The notes under the pieces were generated by a model that was not told the DNA's origin, searched no databases, and saw only the letters and a list, made by a program, of their open reading frames with translations. This document shows positions 11,784-22,799 of a stretch of DNA of 64,000 nucleotides, piece after piece; position 1 is the first letter of the stretch, and every line of letters starts with the position of its first letter. Both the position numbers and the translations under genes were made by a program. The stretch lies in NCBI GenBank assembly GCA_037042915.1, contig CM073198.1, positions 4,154,001 through 4,218,000 of the forward strand, in the 5' to 3' direction. This DNA is from Auricularia sp. M13 (taxonomy: Eukaryota > Basidiomycota > Agaricomycetes > Auriculariales > Auriculariaceae).

Positions 11784-14265
11784 AGCCTACGCATCACTCT
11801 CCTCGCTTTCCTCTACGTAAACCCAATGTTTCGCGTCGTCCTTTCGCGGCTACGGAGTGAGTGAGTAGAGGAAGAGTGAATATTGCGATTAACGCACCAG
11901 GCTACGGCACTTCTTCGTTGCATGGCTATGCATGTTGGCGAGTTTGACCCAGCAACCGCACGCATCGCACTGGCCGTTTGCTCCGCGTACGGAGCGGGAA
12001 CCTGAGCGGTGACATCTTGGGAGACCACTGTGGGGGATGCGGCTCGGTCTGAAGCGGAGACGCGTCGCGCAGGAGAGCGCAGCGAACGAAGGTGTCGGCC
12101 AGCAGGCAGGTTCTCGCGGCTTTCTCCAACATCTTGCTCGGGTGCGACGGTACCAACGACGCCGGGCGAGAGCTCTGACGACCGACCCGACGGGTCCGTA
12201 GGCGTGGTAGAGATGATCTGGGTCTCGGGCTGGACCATGTCAGCATGAGGAGACAAGCAAGGTTACACGCACCGCGACCGACAGGGTGCGCGCAAGACGG
12301 GGGTCGGGATGACTCGTCGGTTGCGGTGCAGGTCCGCTGGTGTATACAGGCGACTACGTCAAAGTTAGCCAGTTGCTCGTAAAGAGGACTAGGATCCGCA
12401 GACGAACCCGAAGCCAGTTGCTACGTTCAGAGTCGGTAGGAGGCAAAGAAGGATGAGGATGATAGATGGTGCCGAATGCCGGAGAGAGCGGGTGGAACGG
12501 CGGTAACGCCTTAACTGGCTCCAGAGGCAGAGGCTACGGAATAATGAGGTTAATCGAAGGAGCGCAAGCGACCAAAGACGCGACATACGGCAGGTGGCCG
12601 CGACAGACTGGGCTGATCGACCGGTACCATCGGCGCCGGACGTAGGTGGATGAGGTTGGGGGAAGCGGAGGGAGCAACGCGCAAGGTGGGAGTGCGCTGA
12701 CCGGACGGGCGAAGACGAGCGGACTGTACAACATTAATCGAAGTCGGGAGCGAGCGTAGGCGCGCCAACGTACCATATCCTCAGCGGGTGCGCGGTCATG
12801 GTCGAGCATAAGCGGGCTGGGCAGCCTCGGCGGTGCTGGTGGCTGCAACAGAGACGGAGCGAGACCGGCGGCGTGCCGGGGCCGATCGAGCGTACGAGGT
12901 GTTGCCGCAGGCTTGTCGAGAGGTTTCAAGCGGGGCAACTGAAATGGAATTCGGTCAAGATGGAAGGGCGGGAGAAATAGCGAATGTGGACACCACGGGC
13001 TGCTTGTAGTGCTTTGCGGTCTGGGCCGGCGACTCTGGCGACGGCGACGGCGGCGCGGCGCGGCGGCGGGTTTTCGTAGTACAGACGGTGATAGGTCCGA
13101 GGCGACAAAGCCGGGGCGTGCCCAGGCATTGAGAAGGCCGGGGCGGGGGCGGCGTAGCAGGCGCGGGCGCGACCGGGCTCTGCGCTCGAGGTGAGCTACA
13201 GACGGGGCAGGCGAGCGGCAACTAACCGATGAGGCGAGCGGATACCGCGCTCGACACGGCCCAGTGAGGTGTTGGCGGCGCGCGAAGGAACGCGAGGGCG
13301 GCGAATGTACCGTCGGAGGCGTTCTGTGAACGGGGAGAACAGAACGCTGGCGCGAGGTTAGCATTTGAAGCTTCAGAGGAAGTGAACGCTTACGCGACTG
13401 AGTGCCGGAACGGCCGGGTAAGACAACTGCTGGCTGTAAGAAACAGCGGGCGCTGCCGTCAAGGGCGTCGTGTCGCGGTGGTGGAAGGAGGCCTGCTGCG
13501 ACCGGAGGTGAATGCGCGTTGGCCGGAGACATCACACGTACCGGAAGCCGCGCTCGCACGCTGTCCTCGCCGTCGACCGGGTTTACGAGGACCATCGACG
13601 ACTGTCGGCCGCCTGGCGCGACGACGGCGTGCGCATTCATAGTCCCGGTCGCGCCGGACTCGGTGTGCTAAGCGCCGGTGAGCAAGAGGGCCGACTCTGG
13701 CGAACGAAAAGAGCTCACGCTTGAGGCACGGGCCTGGACCTGCTTGCGATGGGAACGAATCTTGAGCATGTGGGCCTGCGATTCCTTGGCCGCATTCGCC
13801 TACGACGGGATATTGTCAGCAGCGACCAGCCAGGCGACTGCGCACACGCACGATTTTTTCGCTATGCTCCCGTTTCGGCGAGAGCGACGGCTTGGGCGAG
13901 TTGGAGTCCATTGCCATGCAGTCTGGTGTAGACGACGGTTCCCCAGCAGAGGCCCATTCGCGGCCTTATATAGGACTCGGCCCACATTCTGGCAGTGGTG
14001 CAGACCCTGGCTAGGGCGCGCGGTCGAACAGATTAGGCACGGCGGGCAGGACGGGCAGCAAAGCAATATGCCATCGTGTACGAGGACAAGCGATACCCGG
14101 CACGTGCCGCTCTTGACAATAGGTCCCTGAACTTGCACGTGCCCCGCACATGTCGCCTGCGGTTTGCTCAATCCTTGCTCAATATGTTGCTGCGTCTGGC
14201 CCAATGTGTCGCCCGCGTCTGGCTCAATATGTCGCCCGCGTCTTGTTCAATATGTCGCCCGCATC
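11784..14265. repeat. Segment B, copy 1 (inverted relative to 59455-61935)
   Basis: About 2.48 kb nearly identical to the reverse complement of 59455-61935. The match begins in agcctacgcatcactctcct near 11784 and ends in the CAATATGTC minisatellite near 14265. Differences are mostly single bases and short indels: 2 nt at about 11998, 1 nt in the cgcgcg run at about 13293, and a 6-nt in-frame difference near 13050. The block contains one complete gene with its promoter, so this is a segmental duplication of a gene or a gene-bearing mobile segment. Confidence 0.9.
11889..13917 (-). pseudogene. B-family intron-rich proline-rich protein, frameshifted copy
   Basis: Mirror image of the gene at 59808-61829. 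ATG at 13915-13917, the first introns (gtgcgtgtgcgcag..., gtgagctcttttcg...cgcttag) and the NAHAVVAPGGRQ exon are preserved. Relative to B', one base is missing in the gcgcgccgcc run near 13293, which shifts the exon, and two extra bases near 11998 destroy the C-terminal CxxC...HxH...C frame. One later donor reads gtggtgtcc instead of gtggtgcgtcc. Promoter and start look unharmed, so it could still be transcribed. The very long ORF 12534-13640 is only a read-through of exons and introns. Confidence 0.6.
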
Positions 14266-14310
14266 TGGCTCGATCTGTCGCCCGTGTCTTGCTCACCATG
14301 TTCCTGGCCT
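13918..14310 (-). promoter_or_regulatory. B-family promoter: TATA box plus CAATATGTC minisatellite
   Basis: Read on the minus strand, the order is gacatattgagc-type boxes (14177-14310, about 23-bp period, four to five copies), ggcacgtgccgg (around 14100), ggcatattgctttgc, ctgttcgaccgcgcgcc (around 14025) and tatataaggcc (13966-13972 core). About 50 bp separate the TATA from the ATG at 13917. The same order is present at 59458-59808 and, diverged, at 42139-42600 and 7530-7830. Confidence 0.6.
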
Positions 14311-14349
14311 TCCGCGCGGCGCGCTCGTACAAGCTTTCCCGGCTGCTCA

Positions 14350-15430
14350 ATACGCTTACCCCTGGCTGCTTTCTTCCCTTTCTTCTGCTGTCCTTGGCGT
14401 GGGCCTCGCGCGAACAGCCAGACTCGCTCGCTACCTCCGCTTTGCCTTCGCGCGTCTCTCACTTGCAGCACAAAGTCGCTTGCTTCATCATGCCTTGCAA
14501 TGTCTTGCCCTCTCTCTCGTCTGGCGCACAGCGCATCGCCTTGTTCGACGGTCTCTGGCCGCCGCCCGGTGAACTGTCTTTGACGCTCTTTCGCTCACGC
14601 CTCACTGCTTCAATCGGCCGTTCCCAAACGTACAGTATATAGCAAAGTTGTGTCCCCGTGACCCAAGATATTTCCTTCTGACTATCGTCGTCATTCATCG
14701 GCGGACCTTGCGTTATTCACGCCGCGTGTGATATCCGTCAGCGGCATCGTCGTTTGCGGCGCTACAGTGACGCAGCCGCTCGGGGCCGCAGAAGATGCGC
14801 GATGGCTACGTCCTGCGTTCTCTTTTTCGTCTGTTGCGTCTAGTTTCTTTTGTTGGCCGTGAGTCCCCCCTCGCCTGCGTCGCAGTGCTGTTCGCCGTCA
14901 GCTCTTTTCGCCACTTGCCGATTAGGTCGCACCTTGAGTCAGACGGACACTGATATCACGATCAGCGCGGCCTTTGAGCCGCAAGGTGCGCTGCCTCGAA
15001 GACACATCCTGTTGCTTCCTCACGTCGTGGGGCGGGCTGACCGGCAGCTGGGACTGCGAAGTTGAGGTTTGACGAACGTCGTGGTGTTTGGACAGTGCAG
15101 CCATATTGTGTGATGGGGGCCTGCTTGAGGCATATAACGGACGTCAATTTGATATCTTGTGATTTCGTACCAGCCCGAAGCAGCGGTATTGTCTGCAAGC
15201 TGCACAACTCAAAGCAACTGGGACTTCTCGGACTGTTTGTTCGTACAGTGCCACACGGGTTGTTCGCCGAGAGGTACAACGCTGGCGATAAATGGCTCTG
15301 ATGGGGAACGCGGCCTCGTCTACACGCGCTAGTTCACGCCACAATGCCATTTCCGGCGACATTGGACTACTCCGTCCAGAGGATGCACGTTACACACTAT
15401 CCATGTTTCCTTAGTTCCTATGCTCTATGC
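14350..15430. other. Intergenic, nothing firm
   Basis: GC-rich and moderately ORF-dense on both strands without recognised protein features. A second TATA-like tatatagc occurs near 14636. No repeats linked to other loci were noticed. Confidence 0.35.
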
Positions 15431-15431
15431 A

Positions 15432-15869
15432 TCAGCTGCATCGTGCGTGATCCTGCTTTGGGTTTTCGTGAAATGATCGCCTATACTTAACACGACTGGT
15501 ACCGCCTCGTTCCGTGAATCTTATTGCATGAGACCTCAGGAACCCGAAGAACTCAAATTGGTCTTGGCTAAACAAGGCATTGACAATATGAGTGTGATTG
15601 CTACTGAACTCTATCTCACGCGCCTCGCCGAGTGTGAAACCAGATATCACTTCATATCCCAAAACGCGTGCCTGCGGACCGTTGTAATGCCACAGCAAGG
15701 TGAAGCCCCCGATTTTCCCTCGCTGAGGAAGGCCGATCATGGAACTAGGCGATATAAAGTCAACCTGACGAACGCGAGCGTCATCAATAATCGCACCAGT
15801 ATTATGAACGAAAATCACGCCAGCCTTGTGCCTCTCCCACCCGGCAGCTCTACGAAAGCGAACGTGCAA
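15432..15869 (-). pseudogene. Possible minus-strand gene fragment overlapping the coiled-coil gene
   Basis: The 145-codon open frame reads AGVIFVHNTGAIIDDARVR, GLPQRGKIGGFTLLWHYNG, LGYEVISGFTLGEAREIEF and DQFEFFGFLRSH, a composition more protein-like than the opposite strand in this interval. Neither a start context nor flanking exons were found. Family unknown. Confidence 0.25.
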
Positions 15870-16211
15870 TCATTTGCGGCGGCGCTGCTCTACAATTGCG
15901 AGCACCCGGACATACGGAAGGAAAACGAGTACCTCAGCGAGACAAAGCAGGAGCTGGCGGCCCAGGTGAATCGTCTTTCGACTGTGACCTACGCTGGGGC
16001 TGAAGCGTTGAAGAATCAGACTCTTCGTGACTACTTCACGGCGTGCAGGACCGAAGTGGTCAGTCGCTACCGTGATGATACGGTACTATCAATAACCGGG
16101 CGTCAATAGGATATAATGCAGAAGGCATACGATGATATGAGAGAAAAATTCTTGGCTTTGAGTGCGTTGTTGGAGAACTTGGGAATGGACGACGATGAGG
16201 TCCCCAAATAG
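15528..16211 (+). CDS. Hypothetical coiled-coil protein, two exons
   Basis: Exon 1 runs from ATG 15528 to 16082. A 27-nt segment (16083-16109, gtactatc...caatag) would be an ultrashort GT-AG intron, and exon 2 is 16110-16211, ending TAG. The 3' half is protein-like and charged: CEHPDIRKENEYL, ETKQELAAQVNRL, RDYFTACRTEVVSRYRDD, then after the junction MQKAYDDMREKFLALSALL and an acidic MDDDEVPK end, suggesting helices or a coiled coil. The segment is a multiple of 3 and ends in a stop, so without splicing the product stops at 16109. In 15432-15869 the minus strand is also protein-like (GGFTLLWHYNGPQARVLGYE), so the 5' limit is doubtful and two overlapping gene fragments may be involved. Confidence 0.4.
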
Positions 16212-16439
16212 TGATGTATATGCTGGACTCTCGAACCACCGATCCCGCGCATACAGTATGGTCTGTGATAACCAGATAAACCATGAAGTTCCTACCTAAA
16301 ACATCTGCCCTTTGAGCGGTGGCAACAATCTCATGCACCGAATGACGCTCCAGTTGTTACGGCTTTGCTCCGCAGACTCCACCGAAAGCAAGCCCGATAC
16401 CATGACCAGTACGACCCCACACTGAATCCACTAACGCAT

Positions 16440-18560
16440 GCGCCCGGGTCTACAGAAGAGCGGACGTGGCTGCGCCGATGCGCGAGTCCGTGTGACACGA
16501 CAGGCAACTCCACCAAGGCGTGAACCAACACAGGTAGCCACTGCTCGCAAATACGCGAGCCTGCTCCACCGCCAGTGCGGGCGCCTGCGGGGAAACGGAT
16601 GCTGGTCTGCTTGAGCACGAGGTCAAAGGAGACTGGGATGCTGCTCCGCGAAAGCGCGAGCCTGCTGTAGAGGAAAGCGTTGCTCCACTCGCGCGCGAGC
16701 CGGTATGAAACCAGGCGAGATCGAAGCGTGAGCCGGCAGAGTGGACGCGACTCCGAAAGCGTGCGAGTCCGTGTGCAACGACGCGCAACTCGGCCCAAGC
16801 GCGAGTCTTCCAGACCAGCTACTCCACGCCCGCGCAGGCTCGTATATCGGCCGAACTGCTCCTCCTGAGCGCGAGCCAGCGAACAAAAAGAGTTGCTTCG
16901 CATGTGCGCGAGCTTGCGGAAGATGGACCGCTGCTCCGCCTATGCGCGAGTCCGTAGGAAAGGACATGACTCCGCCTCTGCGCGAGCCCGTAACAAGGAA
17001 AGGAACTCCGCCTCCATGCAAGCCCGTGTAGAATGAAACGCGACACCGCCTCAGCGCGAGCCCGACGGGGATGGAATGCTCCGCCCCTGTGCGAGCCGTG
17101 TGGAAAGAATCGTGACCTTGCCGAAGTGGCAGCTGGAAAGAGGCGCCTCCGCCAAAGCACGAGCCCGCAGAAGAGAAGACGCTGCTCCGTCAGTGTGCAA
17201 GCCTACGTGAACAAAACACAATTCCGCCCTCGCGCGAAGCTACAAGCAAGAGGCTCGACTCCGCCACAGCGCGAGCCCGCGAAAGAAATGGGTGTTGCCC
17301 TGATGCACTTTACCGGCGTGAACGCGGCGGGACTCCGCCCAAGCGCGAGTAGGAAGGAACACGACTTCGCCTCTGCGCGGGCCCGTGGAGGTAACGCAAC
17401 TCCGCCTCTGCGCAAGCCAGTAATGAGAAGGACGCTGCTCTGCCTCTGCATGGACCGGTACAGGAAGGAATGCTGATCCGCAAACGTGCGAGCCCGTATG
17501 GAATGCAGCACACCCTGCCAAGCGTCAGTCCGAAAACAAGACGCGACTGCACCTCTGCGTGAGCCCGTAACAAGGGCGCTGCTCCGTACACGCACAAGCC
17601 CGTAGGAACAGATCGCGACTCCGCCTCTGCGCGAGCCCGTGGGGTAATGACGCGACTCCGCCTCTGCGCGAGCCCGTGGGGAAATGATGTGACTCCGCCT
17701 CTGCGCGAGCCCAAGAACGCTGCTCCGCACACGCGCGGGCCGGTGGTGAAAACGCGACTCCGCCTCTGCGCGGGCCCATGGGAAAATGACGCGACTCCGC
17801 CTCTGCGCGAGTCCGTAACGAGAGGACGCTGCTCCGCAAGCGCGCGAGCCCGTAAGGAAAAGGCGACCCCGCCTCTGCGCGAGCCCGTAACGAGAAGAAC
17901 GCTGCTCCGCACACGCGTGGGCCCGTGGTGAAAACGCGACTCCGGACGCTGCTCCGCAAGCGCGCAAGCCCGTAAGGAAATCTTGCGACCCCGCCTCCGC
18001 GCGAGCCCGTAACAAGAAGGGGCGACTCCGCCTCTGCGCGAGCCCGGAGCCAATGACAGCGCGACTCCGCCGAGGCGCCGGTCCGCAGAAAGGGGGACGC
18101 AACTCTGCCGATGCACGGGTCCGCAACGAAAGCACGCTGCCCTGCCTCTGCGCGAGCCCGTGAGGAAGCACTACCCCGCCATAGCGCGAGCCGCGCGACA
18201 AGTTGGAAATATGCTGCATGATATAGGAACGCTGGCGGCTGGGGATACAGGCCAACAAGGCGGCCCCAGGACGTGAAGCAGTACGAGCCGGACGCGAGTC
18301 GCCAAGCCACGAAGGACGGAAAGCAAGCGGTGACCTCGAGCGCAGGAAGTGCAATCGTAGTCAATATTGATCAGCGTGTCTGCATGGACATAGGGGAAAC
18401 AACGCGTACACAGAATGGTATCTTCCAGCTGGCCTGTGAGGGTGAAGCCTGCACTGATGCGACTCCGCCCAAGCGCGAACCCATACGATACGTTGATGCG
18501 ACTCCGCCAGCGCACCAGCTCGTCCTGGAGGACAAGCGCTGCTGGTCACTGCAGCCAGGT
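16440..18560. repeat. 2-kb GC-rich minisatellite with a core of about 24 bp
   Basis: More than 40 degenerate copies of a core close to gactccgcctctgcgcgagc followed by ccgt, separated by 8-14 variable A/G-rich bases. The commonest spacing is 37 bp (17600-17720). A variant core, gctgctccgcacacgcgcgagc, alternates with it in the centre (17700-17960). Copies are most regular at 17590-18060 and decay towards both ends, the last clear ones being near 18462 and 18505. The absence of stops makes long artefactual ORFs, such as 383 codons on the minus strand; the 37-bp period is not codon-sized. Confidence 0.9.
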
Positions 18561-18599
18561 GAAGGTGAGCCTGCGAACGATCTTGGAGTCTGGGCTCGT

Positions 18600-20530
18600 C
18601 GCGTCCAGTGCTATTCCCAGACGGTTGACGTGTGACGGAGTGGACTGCTGGCGCTTGGTGCTACCGGGGATGGGCGACAAGCATCGAATCGCGAGCAGTG
18701 GGACTATGGCTGGTAAAGCGTGGGAACGCCGTGTCCTGCAACGTTGTTGCGACGCCGCCTGCATGGCAAGCAGCACGTAAACCGAGCCCGCCACATCTGT
18801 CTGGTAATTTGCACATGCGGGTGCGTCTTCGCACACATATCCGATGCTATAGCGTCCAACGAGCCTGACGTCGCGTCCGACATTCCATTGCAGTCTGACA
18901 CCGGCTCGCGGTTTGAGTCCAATATTCTGTCTGCCACAACCCGCTTCGTTCTGTAGACTCATTCTTGCCTAATCATAGCCGAGCGCATACGTAGTAAAGC
19001 GAGAGTCGAAAAATGCGAGCGCGAGGTCGCCGAGCGGGTTCGAGCACAACGTGTCGAACTCCGCTCTGCGCCGCGTCGCCTAAAACTAGACCTCGTAGGC
19101 CGTCTCGGCTCTTTATACCAGAGCACCGTATTCGGCGACTCCGGCTCTTGAAAAGCTTGAAAGCCCAAGTGTTACATATATGACTCGCCCTACGGAGGCT
19201 TAGAAATCGGGGTAACGAAGTCCCATACTTCAAGTCGCGAAAAGATACAATTCTGCAACCCTCACCGAGTAGTACATATCACAGCTGCTTTGTTGTACAT
19301 GTTTCTGTTCCGCGTCTTGACCATCTGTCGCATCGATTCGCAGCCGAGCCGGATTCGGCTGCAGATCCGGCGATCCGCGGTAATTCCAAGTTAGTACATT
19401 GTGTGCTCGTGTATTAGGCAGTTCACATCACTGCCATCGGGTACCAGCGATTGAGAGAGAGAAAATCAAATAGAGAGAGAAAATCAAACGTTGTGTAGTG
19501 GAAAAAAACTTTTCAAAATGACGACTAAGGTCCACTGTGAATAAGGAAAACAAAGAGTCATGTTACAGAGAAGCGAGGTTACTGAAATCTATTTCAACAC
19601 AATCGTAACCTGGCCGTGAAAAACATGTTTAGGGGTTCCACCGCTGGGAGGACAGTTTCCCGCCGCATCGTGAGGTTTCGTCTGACTGCTGGACGACGCG
19701 GGGCCGGTAGGAAGCGAGTGAGATGGGACGCTGCCTCCACCACCAGCGGAGGCACCGAGCTGTCCGTTGACAGGTTGGACCTGAGTAGATGTGTCACGCT
19801 AGAGGGTAGAGCGATGAGATCAAGGGCGCATTTTCTGGCAGACGAAGAAGGCGTACGGATTGCATGGGTAGGAAATCCGCTGCTGGTGTGCAAGAATGGG
19901 GTGTGTGGTACTGTAGATATCATTGGTGAAGTCATATTTTATACGGGAAGAGGTCCTTGTCTCAAACAAGGAATACTCTAGGCTAGTGTGGACGAGGGAG
20001 CACAAAGGTTCGCTTGAAGACAATGTCGACACAAGCGAGCGATCGGACGCTTGTGAAGCTGGAATTATCGGAGGAAATGACCTTCAACGGCGAAGCGCGC
20101 CAGATCGAAAGCAGTCCCAATGACAACGAAGACTGGAGCAGAGGATGGTTTAACTGTGGTGGAGACAATCGAACGTAACTCGAAGGATATGTACCGCGCG
20201 TTTGAAAGATCCCAGAGCAGCCGCTATTCACGTGCGAGGTCGAAGAATTGTCTGGACTCTGGGCTACGATGACCACCCTTCCTAGGCCTGGGATACCATC
20301 CTCCGGGCTATCGTTATGATACCATCGTTCGTCCAGTAGTTCTTCCAGCGGTGACGCAATGGGTTGGCCGTTCTGCCCCAGACATCTGGCTTTCGTGAGA
20401 GCAAGCGAGTCAACATGTCAGAGAGGATTGGAGGCATGTGTTGGATTTCAAGGAACACGTCAACAATATGGCTATTATTCCTCGCTGGGAACGGCGCACT
20501 GCCATACACGAGTTTACTAGGTGTCGACCG
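18600..20530. other. Intergenic; unassigned ORFs at 19594-19981
   Basis: Holds two purine-rich gagagagagaaaatcaaa repeats near 19450-19490 and overlapping ORFs on opposite strands at 19594-19935 (minus) and 19616-19981 (plus), neither recognised. An open minus frame at 20282-20791 overlaps the start of segment E and gives no family clue. Confidence 0.4.
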
Positions 20531-20539
20531 CCTGGCGCG

Positions 20540-21985
20540 ACGACGGCATGCGCATTCATAGTCCTGGTCGCGCCGGACTCGGTGTGCTAAGCGCCGGTGA
20601 GCAAAAGGGCCGACTCTGGCGAAAGAAAAGAGCTCACGCTTGAGGCGCAGGGCTGGACCTGCTTGCGATGGGAACGAATCTCGAGCATGTGGGCCTACGG
20701 TTACACAGAAGGTAGACGGATTGCATCTGGCGCGCGATCTCGGCACCGATTTGCGTGACCCATTTCTGCGAAATTCAGCGCACGTCCGCATGGGTAGGAT
20801 ATGCGGGAAAACTGACCGTCAAACAGCAGCAGACCCGACAATAGCCCAACCTCTCGCACGCTCCGATGTCGGCACCGCTGTCGGCCGCGACGTCGTAGTG
20901 CTGGCGCGTGTTTGCAATGCGGTGTGTCGAGTCGACCTGCACGAGCGACCATCCTGGGCGCCGTCATCTCGCGGCGCCGACAGGACGAGTATAAGGCGCG
21001 GACCCAGCATAGTTTTTGCCAATTTGGTAGTCGTGGGGCGAGTCGGCGGGCGGCGGCCGCGACGGGCGTTCCCTGCGGTAAGCATGAGTCTTTCAAGTAG
21101 ATACTGTAATGAAGGTGGTTGCGATACCTACCTTGTGTTGAGGGATGCTGTAGTGGACAGAAAATGGGGCCCGTTTCACCTCGCCCGAGGCGGCAAACGC
21201 GCTATGGAGCGCGCCATTGCCCGCGGAGAGAGACGTTCACACCGCGACCTCGTGAACGCGCCGGATGTGGCCATCGGACGATGACAGGTCACGTGGTGGA
21301 TGACGGGGAAGAGAGCTCAAGCGCGCGGAAGCCGGCGTTGGATTCGGTTCTGGAGACGGACAAGGTGGCTAGCGTACAGCGAGCCGTTCATCCAGGCAAA
21401 CCGGAGGGTGTCCGTCGACTCGGGCTGGCGCGTACCCATCGGCGTGCCTGAACGAGACGCGCTATCAGATTCGCGCCCGCGCCAGAGTCATTGCGCTAGG
21501 CGTCGGTGAGCAAGAAAGCAATCCTGGCCTGCACAGAAACTCACTTGAGGCTCGCGCCCAGGCCAGCCTTCGGAGGCGGCGAATTCTGACAACAGGCCAG
21601 ACGGCTGTGAGTCGATTGCGATGCAGTCGGTTTTAGACGACGGTCCGCCAGCACAGTGCACGCTGGCGGCGACCGCGTGGTATGTCCGGACTGGCACAGG
21701 GCCCAGCTAGAGCACGCCGTCGGCGGGCAGCAAGCGGTCGGCCGTCGCGCAGCGGCGAAGCAATCGCGTGGAGGTGACGCCCGGCGTGTGCCGCATGCTC
21801 CTTGCCCCGTAACCAACATGACCAATATGTCCTGGCCTCGCACGTGCCCTCCGGCAGCCCAGTATCCTGTCTGTGGCTGATCGATCCGTTGCCCGGGGCC
21901 TGCTTTGTTCAATATGTCTGCCCGTCGCCTGCTTGCTCAATATGTCTGCCTGTCGACCGCTTGCTCAATATGTCTGCCTGCCCCC
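20540..21985. repeat. Segment E, copy 1 (inverted relative to 36225-37650)
   Basis: About 1.4 kb nearly identical to the reverse complement of 36225-37650, with a small indel in the gggcggcggcc tract near 21050. It contains two pieces related to the start region of the B-family gene: 20540-20700 (ggtcgcgccggactcggtgt and gtgagcaaaagggccgactc) and a more diverged one at about 21400-21620. In the latter the expected ATG pair reads atcgcaatcg, so the start is lost. It ends in CAATATGTC boxes. It looks like a composite of decayed B-family pieces that was duplicated later. Confidence 0.85.
21917..21985. repeat. CAATATGTC minisatellite, E type
   Basis: Three copies of caatatgtctgcc(c/t)gtcg, about 28 bp apart. 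The inverted copy lies at 36225-36300. The 9-bp core is the same as in the B and D promoters. Confidence 0.8.
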
Positions 21986-22341
21986 GGCGGGTTTCATACG
22001 TCTACCCACGTCTGCACCGTACGTGGACCCGACTGCCTGGGACTTCTCAGTTGAATCACGCTGCCCATGCCGCCGAGTTTTTCAGCGGCTAGAATTCTCT
22101 CGTCCAGCGCTGCACAATTCTTGATCCTTGCGCGCTGTTTAATCCGTCTTCCTCTACTTCTGCCTCCCGCAGCTGCATATGTGGGCTGTTTGTGACGATC
22201 TGTGCGCAATGTCCGGAGAATCACCCCCTTAGGACGTCACGGGTTCAATCACGCGTACCGACTCCTCTGCGCGAGCTGAGAACTGGTGAACTGCTATACT
22301 GCACATTTACACTCATCCTACAAGCGCTGCTTGTCTATCTT

Positions 22342-22743
22342 CTATCCCCCGTACACGAACACGCGCTGAACCGTCCCTGTGAAATAAATCGTGATGCTCC
22401 CTCGCGCGCCGACCGATGGTTGCGCTTTCCCGCAGGTGTCTGGCTCACAACTCTCGAGATTGTGGGTGCCGTAGTCATCGAGCTGTTTCAACTCGGCGAA
22501 TAGGTCTGAATTACTGGTACGCTCGGGACCATTCAGATGTTGTCGGCTTCTTGGTGTTCAGCTCTACCCCGCAATTCCGCAAAACACTTACATGGAGACC
22601 GGAGCGGCTGCTGGAAAATTTGCCGCCCACTGATGCTGTCTTCTGTCCTGCGTATTTCTCTGGCGCTTGGGTGTCTGTGCTCGAGGACTAGGCAGTTCCG
22701 CGAGCTCGCTGTGGGGCCGCTTTTTTGCTGAATTGGTAGCCAT
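22342..22743 (-). CDS. Small two-exon protein with C-terminal IYFTGTV motif (paralog 1)
   Basis: Exon 1 is 22743-22592 (ATGGCTACCAAT start), the intron is 22591-22550 (42 nt, gtaagtg...ccaag) and exon 2 is 22549-22342, ending TAG. The phases match and the product is 119 residues. The N-terminus has KKRPHSELAELPSP, TPKRQRN and DRRQ, a basic stretch that could be a nuclear-localisation or nucleic-acid-binding segment. The middle has DLFAELKQLDDYG. The C-terminus is SITIYFTGTVQRVFVYGG. Paralog 2 (24406-23965) has the same intron position, phase, 3' splice context (aag then aagcc) and both end motifs, which strongly supports the model. Function unknown. Confidence 0.6.
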
Positions 22744-22799
22744 TGTGGGTTAATGCATGTTGTATCGGATACTTTATAGCCACGACTGCTCAGAGCAGG

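Noticed and set aside
12534-13640. 368-codon minus ORF, the longest in segment B
   Set aside because: It reads through introns of the B-family gene; the phase-0 exon model explains the conserved peptide better, and B' does not keep this long frame.
17203-18354. 383-codon minus ORF rich in GSRRGGV repeats
   Set aside because: It lies inside the minisatellite. The 37-bp period shifts frame each unit and several frames are open by composition alone.
16440-18560. CRISPR-like array
   Set aside because: Repeats are degenerate, spacers are short and A/G-rich, and the setting is a eukaryotic nuclear genome.
21801-22092. Cys-rich ORF with repeated SICLPV phrases
   Set aside because: It is the CAATATGTC minisatellite read as protein.
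22230-22260. ggttcaatc as a tRNA T-loop
   Set aside because: No matching A-box or acceptor stem could be placed at the right distance.
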